Below are positions 33,957 through 45,999 of a stretch of DNA of 64,000 nucleotides, piece by piece. Under the pieces are notes generated by a model, which saw only the letters and a program-made list of their open reading frames with translations, did no database searches and was not told the origin of the DNA. The translations under genes were made by a program, and so were the position numbers. Source of the DNA: Lathyrus oleraceus (taxonomy: Eukaryota; Streptophyta; Magnoliopsida; Fabales; Fabaceae); NCBI RefSeq assembly GCF_024323335.1, contig NC_066582.1, forward strand, positions 88,718,944-88,782,943. Reading direction: 5' to 3'. Position 1 is the first letter of the stretch. Every line of letters starts with the position of its first letter.

Positions 33957-35903
33957 TCAAGTGAACAACTCAGGATAAGACTCCTTCATCTGACTCTCAA
34001 GTTCCCAAGTCACATTGCCACCTGCTGGTCCTCCCCAAGCTACCTTCACCAAGGCGATCTCTTTACCCCGCAACTGCTTCAACTCTCGATCCTCGATCCT
34101 CATAGGTGATGTTTCAACAGTCAGGTTATCTCTCACCTGTACATCATCTACTTGGACTACATGCGACGGATCATGAATGTACCTCCTCAACTGAGACACA
34201 TGAAAAACCTCATGCAAATTCGCAAGCGACGGCGGTAAAGCGACACGATAGGCTACCTCCCCTATCCTCTCCAAAATCTGATAAGGACCAATAAAACGAG
34301 GTGTCAACTTCTTCGACTTCAAAGCTCGACCAACTCCAGTTATCGGAGTAACACGAAGAAACACATGATCTCCCTCTTGGAACTCAAGTGACTTCTTTCT
34401 CTTATCATGATAACTCTTCTGACGACTCTGAGCAATTCTCATCTTCTCCTGAATCATCTTAATCTTTTCCGTAGTCTGTTGAACAATCTCCGGTCCAACC
34501 ACAACACTCTCACCGGACTCATACCAACATAACGGTGTCCGACATCTCCTACCATACAAAGCTTCAAATGGTGCCATACCAATGCTCGAATGAAAACTAT
34601 TGTTGTAGGTAAACTCAATCAAAGGCAAATAACAATCCCAAGCACCTCCCTTCTCCAAAACACAAGCTCTCAGAAGATCCTCTAATGACTGAATCGTCCT
34701 CTCAGTCTGACCATCAGTCTGCGGATGATATGCAGAACTCAACCTCAGCTTAGTTCCCAAAGCCCTCTGCAAACCTTCCCAGAACTTCGATGTAAATCTA
34801 GGATCTCTGTCCGAAACAATACTAGACGGAATACCATGCAAACTTACAATCTTCTCAATATACAACTCAGCTAATCTCTCTAACGGATGATCCATTCTGA
34901 TCGGAATAAAATGAGCCGACTTCGTCAATCTATCCACAATCACCCAAATAGCTTCAAAATTCTTACTTGTCCTCGGTAATCCCGAAACAAAATCCATACT
35001 GATACTATCCCACTTCCACTCTGGAATAGCCAACGGTTGCATTAGCCCAGACGGCTTCTGATGCTCAATCTTTGACTTCTGACAAGTCAAACAGGAATAA
35101 ACAAAACTCGCAATTTCTCTTTTCATTCCCGGCCACCAAAATAGCTTTTTCAAATCATGATACATCTTTGTAGCTCCAGGATGAATACTCAAGCCACTAC
35201 GGTGTCCTTCTTCAAGAATACTCTTCTTAAGCTCAGTAACATCCGGAATACACACCCGACTTCCAAATTTCAAAACACCATTCTCATCAATTCTGAATTC
35301 ACCACCTTGACCTTGATTCACTAAAGTCAACTTATCAACCAAAAACATATCGGATTTCTGACCCTCTCTAATCTCATCCAAAATATTACTCGTTAACTTC
35401 AGCATTCCCAATTTAACACTATTGTGAGTACTCTCACACACCAAACTCAAGTCTCTAAACTGCTCAATCAAATCCAATTCCTTAACCATTAACATAGACA
35501 TATGTAATGATTTCCGACTCAGCGCATCCGCCACTACATTTGCTTTACCCGGATGGTAATTCAAACCAAAGTCATAATCCTTCAGAAATTCTAACCATCT
35601 CCTCTGTCTCATATTCAGCTCTTTCTGATCAAACAAATACTTCAAACTTTTATGATCACTGAAAACCTCAAATCTTGATCCGTACAAATAATGCCTCCAC
35701 AACTTCAGAACAAATACCACAGCTGCCAACTCTAAATCGTGTGTCGGATAGTTCCTCTCATGAACCCTCAATTGTCTCGAAGCATAAGCTATAACCTGCT
35801 TGTTCTGCATCAACACACCACCCAAACCCAACAATGAAGCATCACAGTAAACCTCAAATGATTCCGACGAACTCGGTAATATCAGAATAGGAGCAGTAGT
35901 CAA
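33957..35903 (-). CDS. Tekay pol, second part: RNase H, integrase, chromodomain
   Basis: 648 codons in the same frame as the preceding gag-RT ORF, separated from it only by TAG plus two codons. RNase H shows D21 (YCDAS), E58, D83 (SDHKSL) and D126 (VADALS). Integrase shows H234, H241, C271, C274 of the zinc domain and D304 (MDF), D365 (VSDRD) and E401 (QTERT) of the core. A GPY segment (539-541, RFIGPYQIL) follows, and a chromodomain lies at about 598-648 ([17 protein letters not shown]). The chromodomain would direct integration through histone contacts. The printed start is not a real initiation site; the product is the C-terminal half of a polyprotein. Confidence 0.93.
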   Translation of the reverse strand: MTTAPILILPSSSESFEVYCDASLLGLGGVLMQNKQVIAYASRQLRVHERNYPTHDLELAAVVFVLKLWRHYLYGSRFEVFSDHKSLKYLFDQKELNMRQRRWLEFLKDYDFGLNYHPGKANVVADALSRKSLHMSMLMVKELDLIEQFRDLSLVCESTHNSVKLGMLKLTSNILDEIREGQKSDMFLVDKLTLVNQGQGGEFRIDENGVLKFGSRVCIPDVTELKKSILEEGHRSGLSIHPGATKMYHDLKKLFWWPGMKREIASFVYSCLTCQKSKIEHQKPSGLMQPLAIPEWKWDSISMDFVSGLPRTSKNFEAIWVIVDRLTKSAHFIPIRMDHPLERLAELYIEKIVSLHGIPSSIVSDRDPRFTSKFWEGLQRALGTKLRLSSAYHPQTDGQTERTIQSLEDLLRACVLEKGGAWDCYLPLIEFTYNNSFHSSIGMAPFEALYGRRCRTPLCWYESGESVVVGPEIVQQTTEKIKMIQEKMRIAQSRQKSYHDKRKKSLEFQEGDHVFLRVTPITGVGRALKSKKLTPRFIGPYQILERIGEVAYRVALPPSLANLHEVFHVSQLRRYIHDPSHVVQVDDVQVRDNLTVETSPMRIEDRELKQLRGKEIALVKVAWGGPAGGNVTWELESQMKESYPELFT

Positions 35904-35909
35904 CCTTCT

Positions 35910-38345
35910 CTATAACTCTTGGAAACCTTCTTCACATTTCGAATCCCAAACAAACGCTTGCCCCTTTCTAGTCAACATCGTCAACGGTAACGCCAACTTA
36001 GAAAATCCCTCAATGAATTTCCTATAATAACCAGCCAAACCAAGAAAACTTCGAATCTCAGCAACAGACTTCGGAGCTTCCCACTTAGATACCGCTTCTA
36101 TCTTAGAAGGATCAACAGCAACACCACCTCTTGAAATCACATGACCAAGAAAACTCACCTCTTCTAACCAAAATTCACATTTGGACAGTTTAGCAAATAA
36201 CCTCTTTTCTCTTAGAACTTCTAAAACCACTCTCAAATGCTCAGCATGCTCTTCTTCAGATTTCGAATACACCAAAATGTCATCAATAAACACCACAACA
36301 AACTGGTCTAGATACGGATGGAAGATCCTATTCATATACTCCATAAATACTCCAGGCGCATTAGTCACACCAAAAGGCATTACAGAATACTCATAATGTC
36401 CATACCTTGTTCTGAAAGCAGTCTTCTGAATATCCTCAGTTTTCACACGTATCTGATGATACCCAGATCTCAAATCTATCTTGCTGAACACACTCGCACC
36501 AACCAACTGATCCATCAAATCATCAATCCTCGGCAAAGGATACCGATTCTTGATCGTCACTTTATTCAGTTGCCTGTAGTCCACACACAACCTCATAGTA
36601 CCTTCTTTCTTCTTAACCAATAACACTGGTGCACCCCACGGTGACACACTCGGACGAATAAATTTCTTATCCAACAGATCTTCCAACTGACTCTTCAACT
36701 CAGTTAACTCAACAGCAGACATACGATACGGAGCCATCGATATCGGTCTAGTACCAGGTACTAAATCAATCGAGAACTCAACTTCACGCTCTGGTGGCAA
36801 TTCATTCACTTCTTCCGGAAACACATCAGGAAAATCACACACCACGGCTAGATCACCAATCACCAGTTTATCTTTAGCCTCCAGAGTCGCTAACAGCATA
36901 AACAACTCCGCCCCATCTGCTACTTCCTCATTCACCTGTCTTGCAGATAGAAACAAATTCTTTCCTTCTTCAATCTCAGGAAAAATCACAGTCTTATCAA
37001 AATAGTTGATATAGACTCGGTTAAACACTAACCAGTTCATCCCCAAGATAACATTAATCTGCACTAGTGGAAGACACACAAGGTCTATCCCAAAGTCTCT
37101 ACCGAAAATACTCAAAGGACAATTCAAACAAACTGAAGTAGTAGTCACTGAACCCTTCGCAGGAGTATCAATCACCATACTTCCAAGCATCTCAGATATC
37201 TCTAACTTAAGTTTCACAGCACAATCCAAAGATATAAAGGAATGAGTAGCACCTGTGTCAATAATAGCTACAAGAGGAAAGCCATTAATATAACACGTAC
37301 CTCGGATCAACCGATCATCTGCAGAAGTCTCAGAACCTGATAAAGCAAAGACCTTGCCTCCTGACTGATTCTCTTTCTTCGGCTTAGGACACTGTGGACT
37401 GATATGACCCAACTCTCCACAGTTGAAGCAAGTCACAGTCTTCAACCGGCAGTCTACAGCCAAGTGACCACCTTTTCCACACTTGAAACATTTCTTCTCA
37501 TTACTGGTACACTCATGGATACGATGCCCAGCCTGACCGCATCTGTAACACTTAGCAGGAGCACTAGAGTCTCCCCCACTAGGCCTCTTCATCCCACTCT
37601 GTCTCTGAAAACCTTTGCCAGCTGCATACGGTTTTCCACGATCAATCTGATTCTTACCTTTCCTATCAACCCTTTGCTGATAGCTCTCTGCTCTAGCCTT
37701 GGAATCCTGTTCAAAAATCCTGCAGCAGTCAACTAAGTCAGAAAACACCCTGATCCGCTGATACCCAATAGCCTGTTTGATCTCGGGACGCAACCCGTTC
37801 TCAAACTTCACACACTTTGAAAATTCTCCAGCAGCCTCACTATAGGGAGTATAATACTTTGACAGCTCTGTGAACTTAGCAGCATACTCAGTAACAGACT
37901 TGTTACCCTGCTTCAATTCCAAGAATTCTATCTCTTTCTTCCCTCTAACATCCTCTGGAAAATATTTCCTCAGGAATCTCTCTCTGAACACAGCCCAAGT
38001 GATTTCAGCATTCCCAGCAGTTTCCAACTCAGTGCGGGTAGCAACCCACCAATCATCTGCTTCCTCTGACAGCATATGCGTACCGAACCTGACTTTCTGG
38101 TTATCGGCACACTCAGTCACTCGGAAGATCCTCTCAATCTCCTTCAACCACTTCTGAGCGCCATCTGGATCGTATGCTCCCTTGAACATTGGAGGATTGT
38201 TCTTCTGGAACTCACTCAGTTGACGAGCAGCTCCCATTCCCATAACATTCTGATTTCCTCCAAGTACTCCAGCTAGCATACCCAGAGCCTCAGCAATCGC
38301 AGCATCATCTCTACCTCTTCCAGCCATCTCTATTCTGAAACCCAA
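35910..38345 (-). CDS. Tekay gag-protease-RT ORF, ending at an in-frame TAG
   Basis: 811 codons; the likely start is the second Met ([15 protein letters not shown], codon 7). The gag core lies at about 50-225 ([21 protein letters not shown]). Three CCHC zinc knuckles follow at 266-279, 286-299 and 306-319 ([42 protein letters not shown]). Protease DTGA is at 363-366. RT has catalytic D624 ([11 protein letters not shown]) and FIDDI at 686-690. The frame stops at TAG (35910-35912) in the RT-RNase H connection and continues open on the other side. Everything else looks functional, so a single point mutation is the simplest explanation. Read-through cannot be excluded. Confidence 0.95.
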   Translation of the reverse strand: MGFRIEMAGRGRDDAAIAEALGMLAGVLGGNQNVMGMGAARQLSEFQKNNPPMFKGAYDPDGAQKWLKEIERIFRVTECADNQKVRFGTHMLSEEADDWWVATRTELETAGNAEITWAVFRERFLRKYFPEDVRGKKEIEFLELKQGNKSVTEYAAKFTELSKYYTPYSEAAGEFSKCVKFENGLRPEIKQAIGYQRIRVFSDLVDCCRIFEQDSKARAESYQQRVDRKGKNQIDRGKPYAAGKGFQRQSGMKRPSGGDSSAPAKCYRCGQAGHRIHECTSNEKKCFKCGKGGHLAVDCRLKTVTCFNCGELGHISPQCPKPKKENQSGGKVFALSGSETSADDRLIRGTCYINGFPLVAIIDTGATHSFISLDCAVKLKLEISEMLGSMVIDTPAKGSVTTTSVCLNCPLSIFGRDFGIDLVCLPLVQINVILGMNWLVFNRVYINYFDKTVIFPEIEEGKNLFLSARQVNEEVADGAELFMLLATLEAKDKLVIGDLAVVCDFPDVFPEEVNELPPEREVEFSIDLVPGTRPISMAPYRMSAVELTELKSQLEDLLDKKFIRPSVSPWGAPVLLVKKKEGTMRLCVDYRQLNKVTIKNRYPLPRIDDLMDQLVGASVFSKIDLRSGYHQIRVKTEDIQKTAFRTRYGHYEYSVMPFGVTNAPGVFMEYMNRIFHPYLDQFVVVFIDDILVYSKSEEEHAEHLRVVLEVLREKRLFAKLSKCEFWLEEVSFLGHVISRGGVAVDPSKIEAVSKWEAPKSVAEIRSFLGLAGYYRKFIEGFSKLALPLTMLTRKGQAFVWDSKCEEGFQEL

Positions 38346-38434
38346 ACAACTAAAACAATAAGTACTGATAGGTTACACAACACCTATACCGTACAGGGGA
38401 AACAGAATAATTACGACTCGACTCGACCGACTAT

Positions 38435-38446
38435 GCTCTGATACCA
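38435..38446 (-). other. Primer-binding site of the Tekay element
   Basis: TGGTATCAGAGC in sense, four bases inside the 5' LTR. It is the canonical complement of the 3' end of plant initiator tRNA-Met. Confidence 0.92.
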
Positions 38447-38450
38447 CTAA

Positions 38451-40514
38451 TGTAACACCCTTCTAAAATACCCCAATAATTTAATTAAATATCAACATAT
38501 AACATCAGAGTAATTATGCCCTTCAAGGGTGTCACACAGAATATTCACATTTTTCGACAATATAACGGTCATGCTCTTTTATTAATTTAAAACTTAAACA
38601 ATTGCATAAAACACAGCGGATATAATTTCATCAATCATGTAAAACATTACATGGAAAATGGTTCTCAACCAACAATAAAACATTCAAAACAAGTTAAGAC
38701 AACCCATCCCGATGTTACATCTATCAGAGCACGACCCACTACGGAAACTACACTAGACTCCAATAATTAGCTTCTACTCAACTCATTTCTCGTTACCTGA
38801 AAAATAATTGTAAGGGTGAGTTCCTCAATCAATATAATGAGTATTATAAAATATCATGTTATGTTAAGTGATTCAACACACTTCATCACTCTAATCAAAA
38901 CACACATTCAGGAACAGCATATTAATTCAACATCATACCCAATAACAACACAACAATACCAACACAAATACACGTGTAATATTGGAATACATCCATTCAT
39001 ATTACACGCCATACATATAATATGCAATGAGACTCCATGCATGCGGTACCGACTATTTTGTGAACATATAGTTCAACCTCACCGTCCAAATCCAGGCACG
39101 GCTACCAAGCTCACTAGTCCCACTCATTTGAGACATAGTGACTCACTCACTAATTCCTCACCATGGGAATTAGCTACCACCCCAAATGGGCCATGCTATG
39201 CACGCTAATCACCTAGCATGCAAACATCAACAACAATTAAAATGATTTACTCACTAATTCCACACCATGGGAATTAGCTACCACCCCAAATGGGCCACAA
39301 TATGCATGCTAATCACCTAGCAATGCAACAACAACAACAACTCAAGAATAGACGTATGCTCACACTCTAAGCCATAAAACAGTCTATTCGCAAATGCATA
39401 CATTCACATCATCATGTATACCATCACATATCATCAACAAAAGCATATAATATCATGCCACATAATCAATCATAGTATTAGCACACTCTACTAATACCTA
39501 TACTATTCAAAACAACGGGAAATGATCCCTACAACATCATACATCAGCTAAGTTACATCACTCAGCCTAAACAACCAAAAACTGCACAACCACAGTGCAG
39601 AAAACCACAAGTCTGCCATACGCGTATTGCCTATGCCCATACGCGTATTGCCCAAACCTGACCAAGTCCATACGCGTAATGCCCACGCCCATACGCGTAT
39701 GCTACGCGTACCACATCCTCATACGCGTACCAACAGAGACGCTTTCACGTTCAAAACATCATCTCTTCCACTCATACGCGTATAGCATACACCATACGCG
39801 TACCACTCCAGGGATACGCGTATCACACGCGTATGGCGCGTACCAGCGCCAAAACCCCCCATTTTCAAGCCATCCCATACGCGTATTGCCTAGTGCCATA
39901 CGCGTATGACCAGAATCCAGTTTTCCAGATCTGCTATGGGTTTTCTCTGCTACGAGATTCTTCAGATCCAACCTCTCACAGTCCAATTTTCATACACGTT
40001 CGTTCGTTTTATCAATTACAACTCAGATACATTCAACTTCTCAAATCGCTAACCTTACTACATCTAATTCCTACGAATTTCATCAATTATCATCCAATTT
40101 CGTTCATCAATATTTCACAAATTCATCACATATCATTTCAATCAGAGTCAAATTCAGAGGTTCATCACTACCCATTACATGCTATCCCATAAGACCCATC
40201 AAACGATGATAAACCCCCCTTACCTGAGTAAATCCGGCAATTCCGTTAGCTTCAAGCTTTTCCTCTTCTCTTGCTCTGCCTCTTTGCCCTTTCTCTTTCA
40301 GCCGCTTCTCTTTTCCTTTTTCACGTGAAAACCCTTTTCCAAAAATTAGGACTTTTTTATTATTCCAACTTATATACTCCAATAATAAAACCCAATAATA
40401 TTATCCCAATAATAATATTAATAATCCAATAATTTTTCTAATTATTTAATTAATATAATAAATAAAATATTAACTTAATTTAAACAATTATCTTAATTTC
40501 ATCGGGGTGTTACA
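38451..40514 (-). repeat. Tekay 5' LTR
   Basis: Partner of 31851-33914. The differences seen are near 39336, 39616 (one base less), 39857 (one C more), 39959, 40112 and 40454-40455. TSD AGTTG follows at 40515. Confidence 0.95.
40369..40376 (-). promoter_or_regulatory. Candidate TATA box, Tekay 5' LTR
   Basis: TATATAAG in sense, identical to the 3' LTR copy. Its position relative to the LTR start (about 140 bp) suggests that genomic RNA starts near 40340. Confidence 0.4.
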
Positions 40515-40519
40515 AGTTG

Positions 40520-41179
40520 TACCCGTGAGGTTTACAAAACAATCTTTAGGGTTTATGTGAGGCAGAGGTGATTCTGTGCAGTTGAGTTCCCTTCAGGGTT
40601 TGGAGGTTGCTCTGAACTCTGTTAGCTCTTCTCTCACTATCTTTTTCCAGCCAGGGTAATAGGAATAGAATGGCCTTTTGTTTCCCTGAAACTCTGAATT
40701 TATAACCTGATTTTTGTGGACCTGTGGGCTCAAATGAGAGAGGTCCAAGTCCAAGATTTTTTCTTTTATTTATTTATTTATTTATTTATTATTATTATTA
40801 TTCTTTTTTTCGTTTTCCGCTTTTTTTTCGTTTTTTTTCGTTTCTTTTTTCTTTTTTTTCGTTTTTTTTCTTTTTTTTCAAAACACGTGGGCTTCGCCTA
40901 GCGAGCATGACAGCTCATGAACAAACCTTTGCTCCTTCAAGATTAATGTTTTGACTGACGAATAAACCCCTGTTGGAAGTAACTCAAGTCTTTCCCTTGT
41001 GTTGACTGATCATCTAAATAGAGCCCACAAAGTGTCCTGGATGATGTTCAAGCTTCTTGGATCCGATTCCGATTGCCATGATGAAATGCAAATGCTAAAT
41101 GACCTAAAAATGAATGCATGCATGATGTGTAAAGCGTATGCTTCCAGGAAAAATGAAGGGTAAATTTTGGGGTATTACA
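40520..41179 (-). repeat. Element B 3' LTR, piece 3 of 3
   Basis: Aligns with 51056-51722. It includes a TATA box in sense (TATAAATT, complement of 40697-40704), a T-rich low-complexity tract with TTTA and TTTTTTTCG units (40758-40880), and one TTCGCCTAGCGAGC palindrome half (near 40893). It ends GGGGTATTACA before the polypurine tract. Confidence 0.9.
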
Positions 41180-41191
41180 GTTGCCCCTATT
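41180..41191 (-). other. Polypurine tract of element B
   Basis: AATAGGGGCAAC in sense, directly before the LTR start TGTAATACCCC. Confidence 0.75.
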
Positions 41192-41366
41192 CAATCAACT
41201 GGAGACCTGGAAAGAAGATAACAGCGGTTTTCGTGCTTTCGAGGTATCAAGGGATTGAATACAATAAAAGCCCGAAAATTTGCACTGAAGTGAAGTGAAG
41301 TAAGAATGCCTGTCAGAATCGGCAAAGAGGTGGTCTTGAAAGAAGAATCCGTCTGGTACGGTGAGA

Positions 41367-41850
41367 GTCAGTCTAAATACCGAGAAAGAATGTTAACCTG
41401 GATACCAAAATAAATGGTAACACGGATATAACCATGGCCTGAATGCCGCTCATCAGTCTGAATACCGAAAAAGAATGTTAACCTGGATACCAAAATAAAT
41501 GGTAACACAGAAATAACCATGGCCTGAATGCCGCTCATCAGTCTGAATACTGGAAATGACTTTGATATGAACATCGGGAGATATGAGATTATTAATATCG
41601 GTCTGAACACCGAGGGGCTGCCTGAATGCCACAAGTTGTGTCGACCTGAACGTCGGAAACTTCTTCGATCTGAACATCGGAAAATTGGCCTGGATGCCAC
41701 TTCGATCTGAATATCGGAAAATTGGCCTGAATGCCACAAGTTGCATCGACCTGAACGTCTGAAACTTCTTCGATCTGAACATCGGAAAACTGGCCTGAAC
41801 GCCACTTCGATCTGAATACCAGAAACCTCATGCCTGTCAGCATCGGTAGA
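41367..41850. repeat. Array of CTGAAN-loop mini-hairpins (element B)
   Basis: The left part (41367-41545) is an about 85-bp duplication with ACCTGGATACCAAAATAAATG. The right part has an about 105-bp period (TCGACC at 41641 and 41746). Mini-hairpins with a constant loop fill it: GGC-CTGAAT-GCC (41521-41532), CAGT-CTGAAT-ACTG (41539-41552), CGGT-CTGAAC-ACCG (41599-41612), CGAC-CTGAAC-GTCG (41642-41655), CGAT-CTGAAC-ATCG (41666-41679), CGAT-CTGAAT-ATCG (41703-41716) and GGC-CTGAAC-GCC (41792-41803). ORFs across it are by-products of the periodicity. Confidence 0.75.
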
Positions 41851-42099
41851 AATAGGGAACGATAATATAGGCGGCGCATGGGCCAATGACACTTGCTGGG
41901 GATAACAAAGGTAAGTCATGAACAATCTTCAGTCTGAGTACTGGAAACAACTTCTGGCTTATCACTTGGGATACCGAGAATGTTTTATGCTTACATGCGT
42001 ATGTTTGAATTTTTCAATGGCGTAATGCTCTATGAAAATGGAAATGCTACGCGATTTGGAAGGAAGCAATGCAATATGATTCTACATGCAGGGATGCGA

Positions 42100-42715
42100 A
42101 ATGCTGGATAGAATGCCAAGCTAAGGCAAGGGTATCTGCTGGGGAAATGATCACCATCTTCTGGACCCTGGAAAGGCTACTGGAGATGCACAACGCAAAG
42201 AATTCTGTGGGGAAATGACCCGCCACACGGTGTTCTAGCAATGACGAAATACCGAGATTCTGACTGGGGAGAGAACGGCACTGACAACCTGCTGTTGGGG
42301 AGAGCGATAGTGGTTCTGGCAACCACGATCTGCGAGAGATAACTCGGCAGGGGAAGCAAACACCGATACGGTACCGAGGTTCTGCTTCAAGGAAAGAAAC
42401 CATGGATCTGGCATTGGGATTATCGATCTGGCCTCGAACTCTGAGGAGCAGCCGCTTCTACTGGGAAGATACAGTCTGGCACCGTCAACTCCACTGGGGG
42501 TATATAGTCTTACACTGTCAACTCTACTGGGGAGTGTATAATCTGAAACCACCGCTTGGGGGGAGGTACAGTGGTGAGAACCTGCTGGGGATTGAATAAT
42601 CCAACGCTCTGATCAGCTCTGCAGGGATAAGATACCGAATTCGTCTGTTGGCGACTTCACTGGGGAAAACATTCACGATCATCTGCAGGGGATTTTAAGG
42701 AAATGCCCCGAGGGT
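42100..42715 (-). other. CTGCTGGGGA motif cluster (element B 3' region)
   Basis: About 14 variants of CTGCTGGGGA lie on the + strand, at irregular 20-60 bp spacing (for example near 42137, 42205, 42262, 42460, 42526, 42582 and 42684). The sense strand reads TCCCCAGCAG, complementary to the second half of the Ogre PBS. At 42649-42666, TGGCGACTTCACTGGGGA matches 15 of 18 bases of the element A PBS but lies antisense to the element. No coding potential. Confidence 0.6.
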
Positions 42716-43175
42716 ACCTGTTCTGAATAGACGATCCAAAGCACTTAAAATTTACAGCAATTTTAAATGTTTATTAAGCATATACCTGTAAAGCTCTTAT
42801 GTGTCATGATGCAATGTTTATCAAAAAATTCGGACGTCATTTTTCAAACAAAACAGAAAAATGAAAATGAAAACAGAGATATACTGAATAACATGATTTT
42901 ATTGATTGAACGGCCTCTGAATAGGCATTTACATCAAGAAGCAATCCCTGAAAAGAGGTAATCGCACAACAGATAAAAACAGACATTAATCTAATGGCAA
43001 TGTGAAATGGATTTCTATTGGGTTCCAATTCTGCTGTGACTTGCTCGTCTTCAAGGTCCTCCAGATGATCAGCTTTCTGAAAAGAGTGATTGGACTGTTT
43101 CCTATCCTTCAAAAGTTTCCAGTCATTGACACGAGATGAGATTCAGAACTACTCAGAACGCAGTCATTCGCTTAG
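42716..43175 (-). other. Element B 3' region, no feature recognised
   Basis: AT-rich, with A-rich stretches near 42826-42880. No domain or strong repeat. Related to 59400-59820 of element D (both contain AAGAAGCAATCCCTGAAAAGAGGTAAT-like text). Confidence 0.45.
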
Positions 43176-43179
43176 TCCC

Positions 43180-43385
43180 TAACTTTTTCCTGGATCGCCT
43201 TTTTCGGGTTTTCAATCCACCGGGATACCCATTTTTGCCTAATTTGCCTTTTCAGGTTTTCAACTCACCGGGTGTACAATCTTTTCACTTTTAATCCCTA
43301 ATTTTTGCCCGAACCTTTTTCATTTTCTTGGTTCGCCGGGATGCCCATTTTTGCCTGGACTACTCTTTTTATTGTCCAGCGGGTC
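43180..43385 (-). other. Post-integrase stem-loop array (element B)
   Basis: Four units, most framed by TTTTTGCC and CGGG on the + strand. The stems are TGGAT/ATCCA (43191-43195/43215-43219), a degenerate second unit, CGAACC/GGTTCG (43310-43315/43330-43335) and CTGGAC/GTCCAG (43355-43360/43374-43379). It ends about ten bases from the integrase stop. Confidence 0.65.
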
Positions 43386-43389
43386 TATT

Positions 43390-43986
43390 TTATGCGAAGT
43401 ATTTTTTAACTTCATCTGAGTTCACAGGGGAAGTGAAGTTTTCACCATCCATCGTTGCAAGCATTAAGGCCCCACCATCAAAAACCTTGGTGACAATATA
43501 CGGTCCATCATAGTTAGGAGTCCACTTGCCCCTGTGATCTGTTTGAGGAGGAAGGATCCTTTTCAACACTAAATCTCCAACTTGGAAACATCGAGGACGC
43601 ACTTTCTGATCAAAGGCTCTCTTCATCCGACTTTGATACAACTGCCCATGACAAATGGCTGCCATTCGCTTCTCTTCGATAAGACTCAACTCATTGAATC
43701 TTGTCCGAATCCATTCAGCTTCGTCTAACTTGACATCCAACAGGACTCTTAGAGAAGGAATCTCCACTTCAACAGGTAGGATTGCTTCCATACCATATAC
43801 AAGGGAGTAAGGGGTTGCCCCGATCGATGTACGTACTGAAGTACGGTACCCATGCAAGGCGAAGGGTAGCATCTCATGCCAATCTCTGTACGTAACGACC
43901 ATCTTCTGCACAATCTTCTTTATGTTCTTATTTGCCGCTTCAACAACACCGTTCATCTTAGGGCGGTAAGGGGAAGAATTGTGATG
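43390..43986 (-). pseudogene. Element B pol part 4: integrase C-terminal half
   Basis: Same frame as the upstream parts, after a TAG at 43987-43989. It holds the catalytic glutamate region (MNGVVEAANKNIKKI), the segment MLPFALHGYRTSVRTS, MCHGQLYQSRM-like text (here ICHGQLYQSRMKRAFDQK), KWTPNYDGPYIVTKVF and the conserved end DEVKKYFA. This is the best preserved copy of this region in the window. Confidence 0.85.
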
Positions 43987-45321
43987 CTAAATTTTGAAGT
44001 TCTGGCACAACTCCTTCATCATTTTGTTGTTGAGATTAGAACCATTATCAGTAATGATTCTTTCGGGAATCCCATAGCGACAAATGATTTCTTTCTTGAT
44101 GAATCGGGCAACCACATGTCTGGTGACCTTCGCAAATGACGCTGCTTCGACCCACTTGGTGAAATAGTCGATGGCAACAAGGATGAAGCGATGCCCATTG
44201 GAAGCGGTCGGCTCAATCTTTCCAATCATATCGATGCCCCACATAGCGAAAGGCCACGGCGAAGACATCACATTCAAAGGATTCGGCGGCACATGCACCT
44301 TATCAGCATAAATCTGGCATTTATGGCACTTCCGAGCATATTTGAAACAATCAGATTCCATGGTCATCCAGTAATAACCTGCTCTCAACAATTTCTTAGC
44401 CATTGCATGTCCGCCGGCATGAGTACCGAAGGAGCCTTCATGAACCTCCTGCATTAACATGTCTGCTTCGTGTCTGTCCACGCATCTGAGCAAAACCATG
44501 TCGAAGTTCCTCTTATACAGAACATCGTCTTTATTCAAGAAGAAACTGCCTGCCAATCTTCTCAAAGTCTTTCTATCATTGTTGGATGCCCCTGCAGGGT
44601 ACTCTTGATTCTTTAGAAAGCACTTGATGTCGTGATACCAGGGCTTGTCGTCAACTACCAGTTCAGCAGCAAACACATACGCGGGCCTATCAAGGCGCAT
44701 AACATCGATCTTGGGAGCATGGTTCCAACGGATCACCGTGATCATGGAGGATAGAGTAGCAAGAGCATCTTCCATCTGGTTCATATCACGAGGTATATGG
44801 TACAGCTTTACTGTTGTGAAGAAAGTCAACAGTCTTCTCGTGTAATCTCTGTAGGGGACCAGAGTAGGCTGGAGAGTGTTCCAATCACCATTCACTTGAT
44901 TGATTACCAGAGCTGAATCTCCGAAGATGTCCAAAGTCTTGATTCTCAAATCAATGGCTTGCTCAATACCCAAGATACAGGCTTTATACTCAGCTTCATT
45001 ATTGGTGCACTCGAAAGTCAGACGAGCGGTGAAAGGCATGTGGGCAGCTTTCGGAGTTGTAATGACAGCACCAATTCCACTTCCTCTGGCGTTGACGGCC
45101 CCATCAAACATTAAAGTCCACTTTTCGTCTGGATCAGGTCCCTCTTCAACAATTGGCTCTTCACAGTCTATCATCTTGAGGAACATGATGTCTTCATCTG
45201 GAAAATCTAACTTCATCGGCTCATAATCTTCAACCGGCTGTTGAGCAAGATAGTCTGACAGAATACTCCCCTTGATGGCTTTCTGGGAAGTATACTGGAT
45301 GTCGTACTCTGTCAGTACCAT
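43987..45321 (-). pseudogene. Element B pol part 3: second RNase H and integrase core
   Basis: 444 open codons. The second RNase H has FDGAVNARGSG, EAEYKAC, FGDSAL and MEDALATL. The integrase zinc domain is HEGSFGTHAGGH ... CFKYARKCHKC, and the core aspartates lie in WGIDMIGK and ITDNGSN. It stops at TAG where E1 still reads through. The remainder of integrase follows in the same frame. Confidence 0.88.
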
Positions 45322-45993
45322 TTGCCAACGAGCAACTCTTCCGGTGAGAGCTGGCTTCTCAAATATCTACTTGACTGGATCCATTTTGGAGATCAGTAAG
45401 GTTGTGTGAGACAGCATGTATTGTCTCAATCACTTAGCAGCCCATGCAAGTGCACAACATGTTTTTTCAAGCATTGAGTATCTCGACTCGCAATCTGTGA
45501 ATTTCTTACTCAGGTAGTAGATGGCATGCTCTTTCCTACCTGTCTCGTCGTGTTGATCGAGAACACAACCCATGGAATTGTCTAGTACTGTCAAATACAT
45601 AATCAGCGGTCTCCCTGGAACCGGAGGCACAAGGATAGGAGGATTCTGAAAATACTCTTTTATCTTCTCGAACGCCCTTTGACAATCATCATTCCACCTG
45701 ATAGCCTGATCTTTTCTCAACAATTTGAATATTGGCTCACACGTGGCTGTTAGGTGAGAGATGAACCTTACAATGTAGTTCAACCTCCCTAAGAAACCAC
45801 GAACTTGTTTCTCTGTTCTTGGCTCAGGCATTTCCTGTATCGCTTTCACTTTGGCCGGATCCACCTCAATCCCTTTTCCGCTAACAACAAAACCCAGTAG
45901 TTTTCCAGATCTCACCCCAAAAGTACACTTGTTCGGATTAAGCCTCAGCTTGAATTTCCTCAAACGCTCAAACAGTTTCTGCAAATTCACCAA
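45322..45993 (-). pseudogene. Element B pol part 2: RT connection and RNase H
   Basis: Open from 45993 to a TGA at 45430-45432, then interrupted again by TAG at 45367-45369; all lie in one frame. It covers RKFKLRLNPNKCTFGVRSGK, the connection (VDPAKVKAIQEMPEPRTEK, RGFLGRLNYIVRF) and RNase H (LIMYLTVLDNSMGCVLDQ, YYLSKKFTDCESRYSMLE). Confidence 0.83.
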
Positions 45994-45999
45994 ATGTTC

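Larger units (their letters stand above)
31851..40514 (-). mobile_element. Nearly intact Tekay-type chromovirus (Ty3/gypsy)
   Basis: 8664 bp flanked by AGTTG (31846-31850 and 40515-40519), with two 2064-bp LTRs ending TGTAACACCC/GGGTGTTACA. It has a tRNA-iMet PBS, a polypurine tract and a single gag-protease-RT-RNase H-integrase-chromodomain frame interrupted by one TAG. Five substitutions and two single-base indels between LTRs (by eye) give about 0.25% divergence, so insertion was very recent. The Tekay/Del assignment rests on the domain order with a C-terminal chromodomain. Element B's other LTR supplies the empty site (…GAGTTG/CACCAGTGAGG near 51055). Confidence 0.95.

Noticed and set aside
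41453..41925. ORFs of 95-185 codons in element B 3' region
   Set aside because: Readings of the hairpin array and its flank in three frames. The related element D has the same phrases in different frames.
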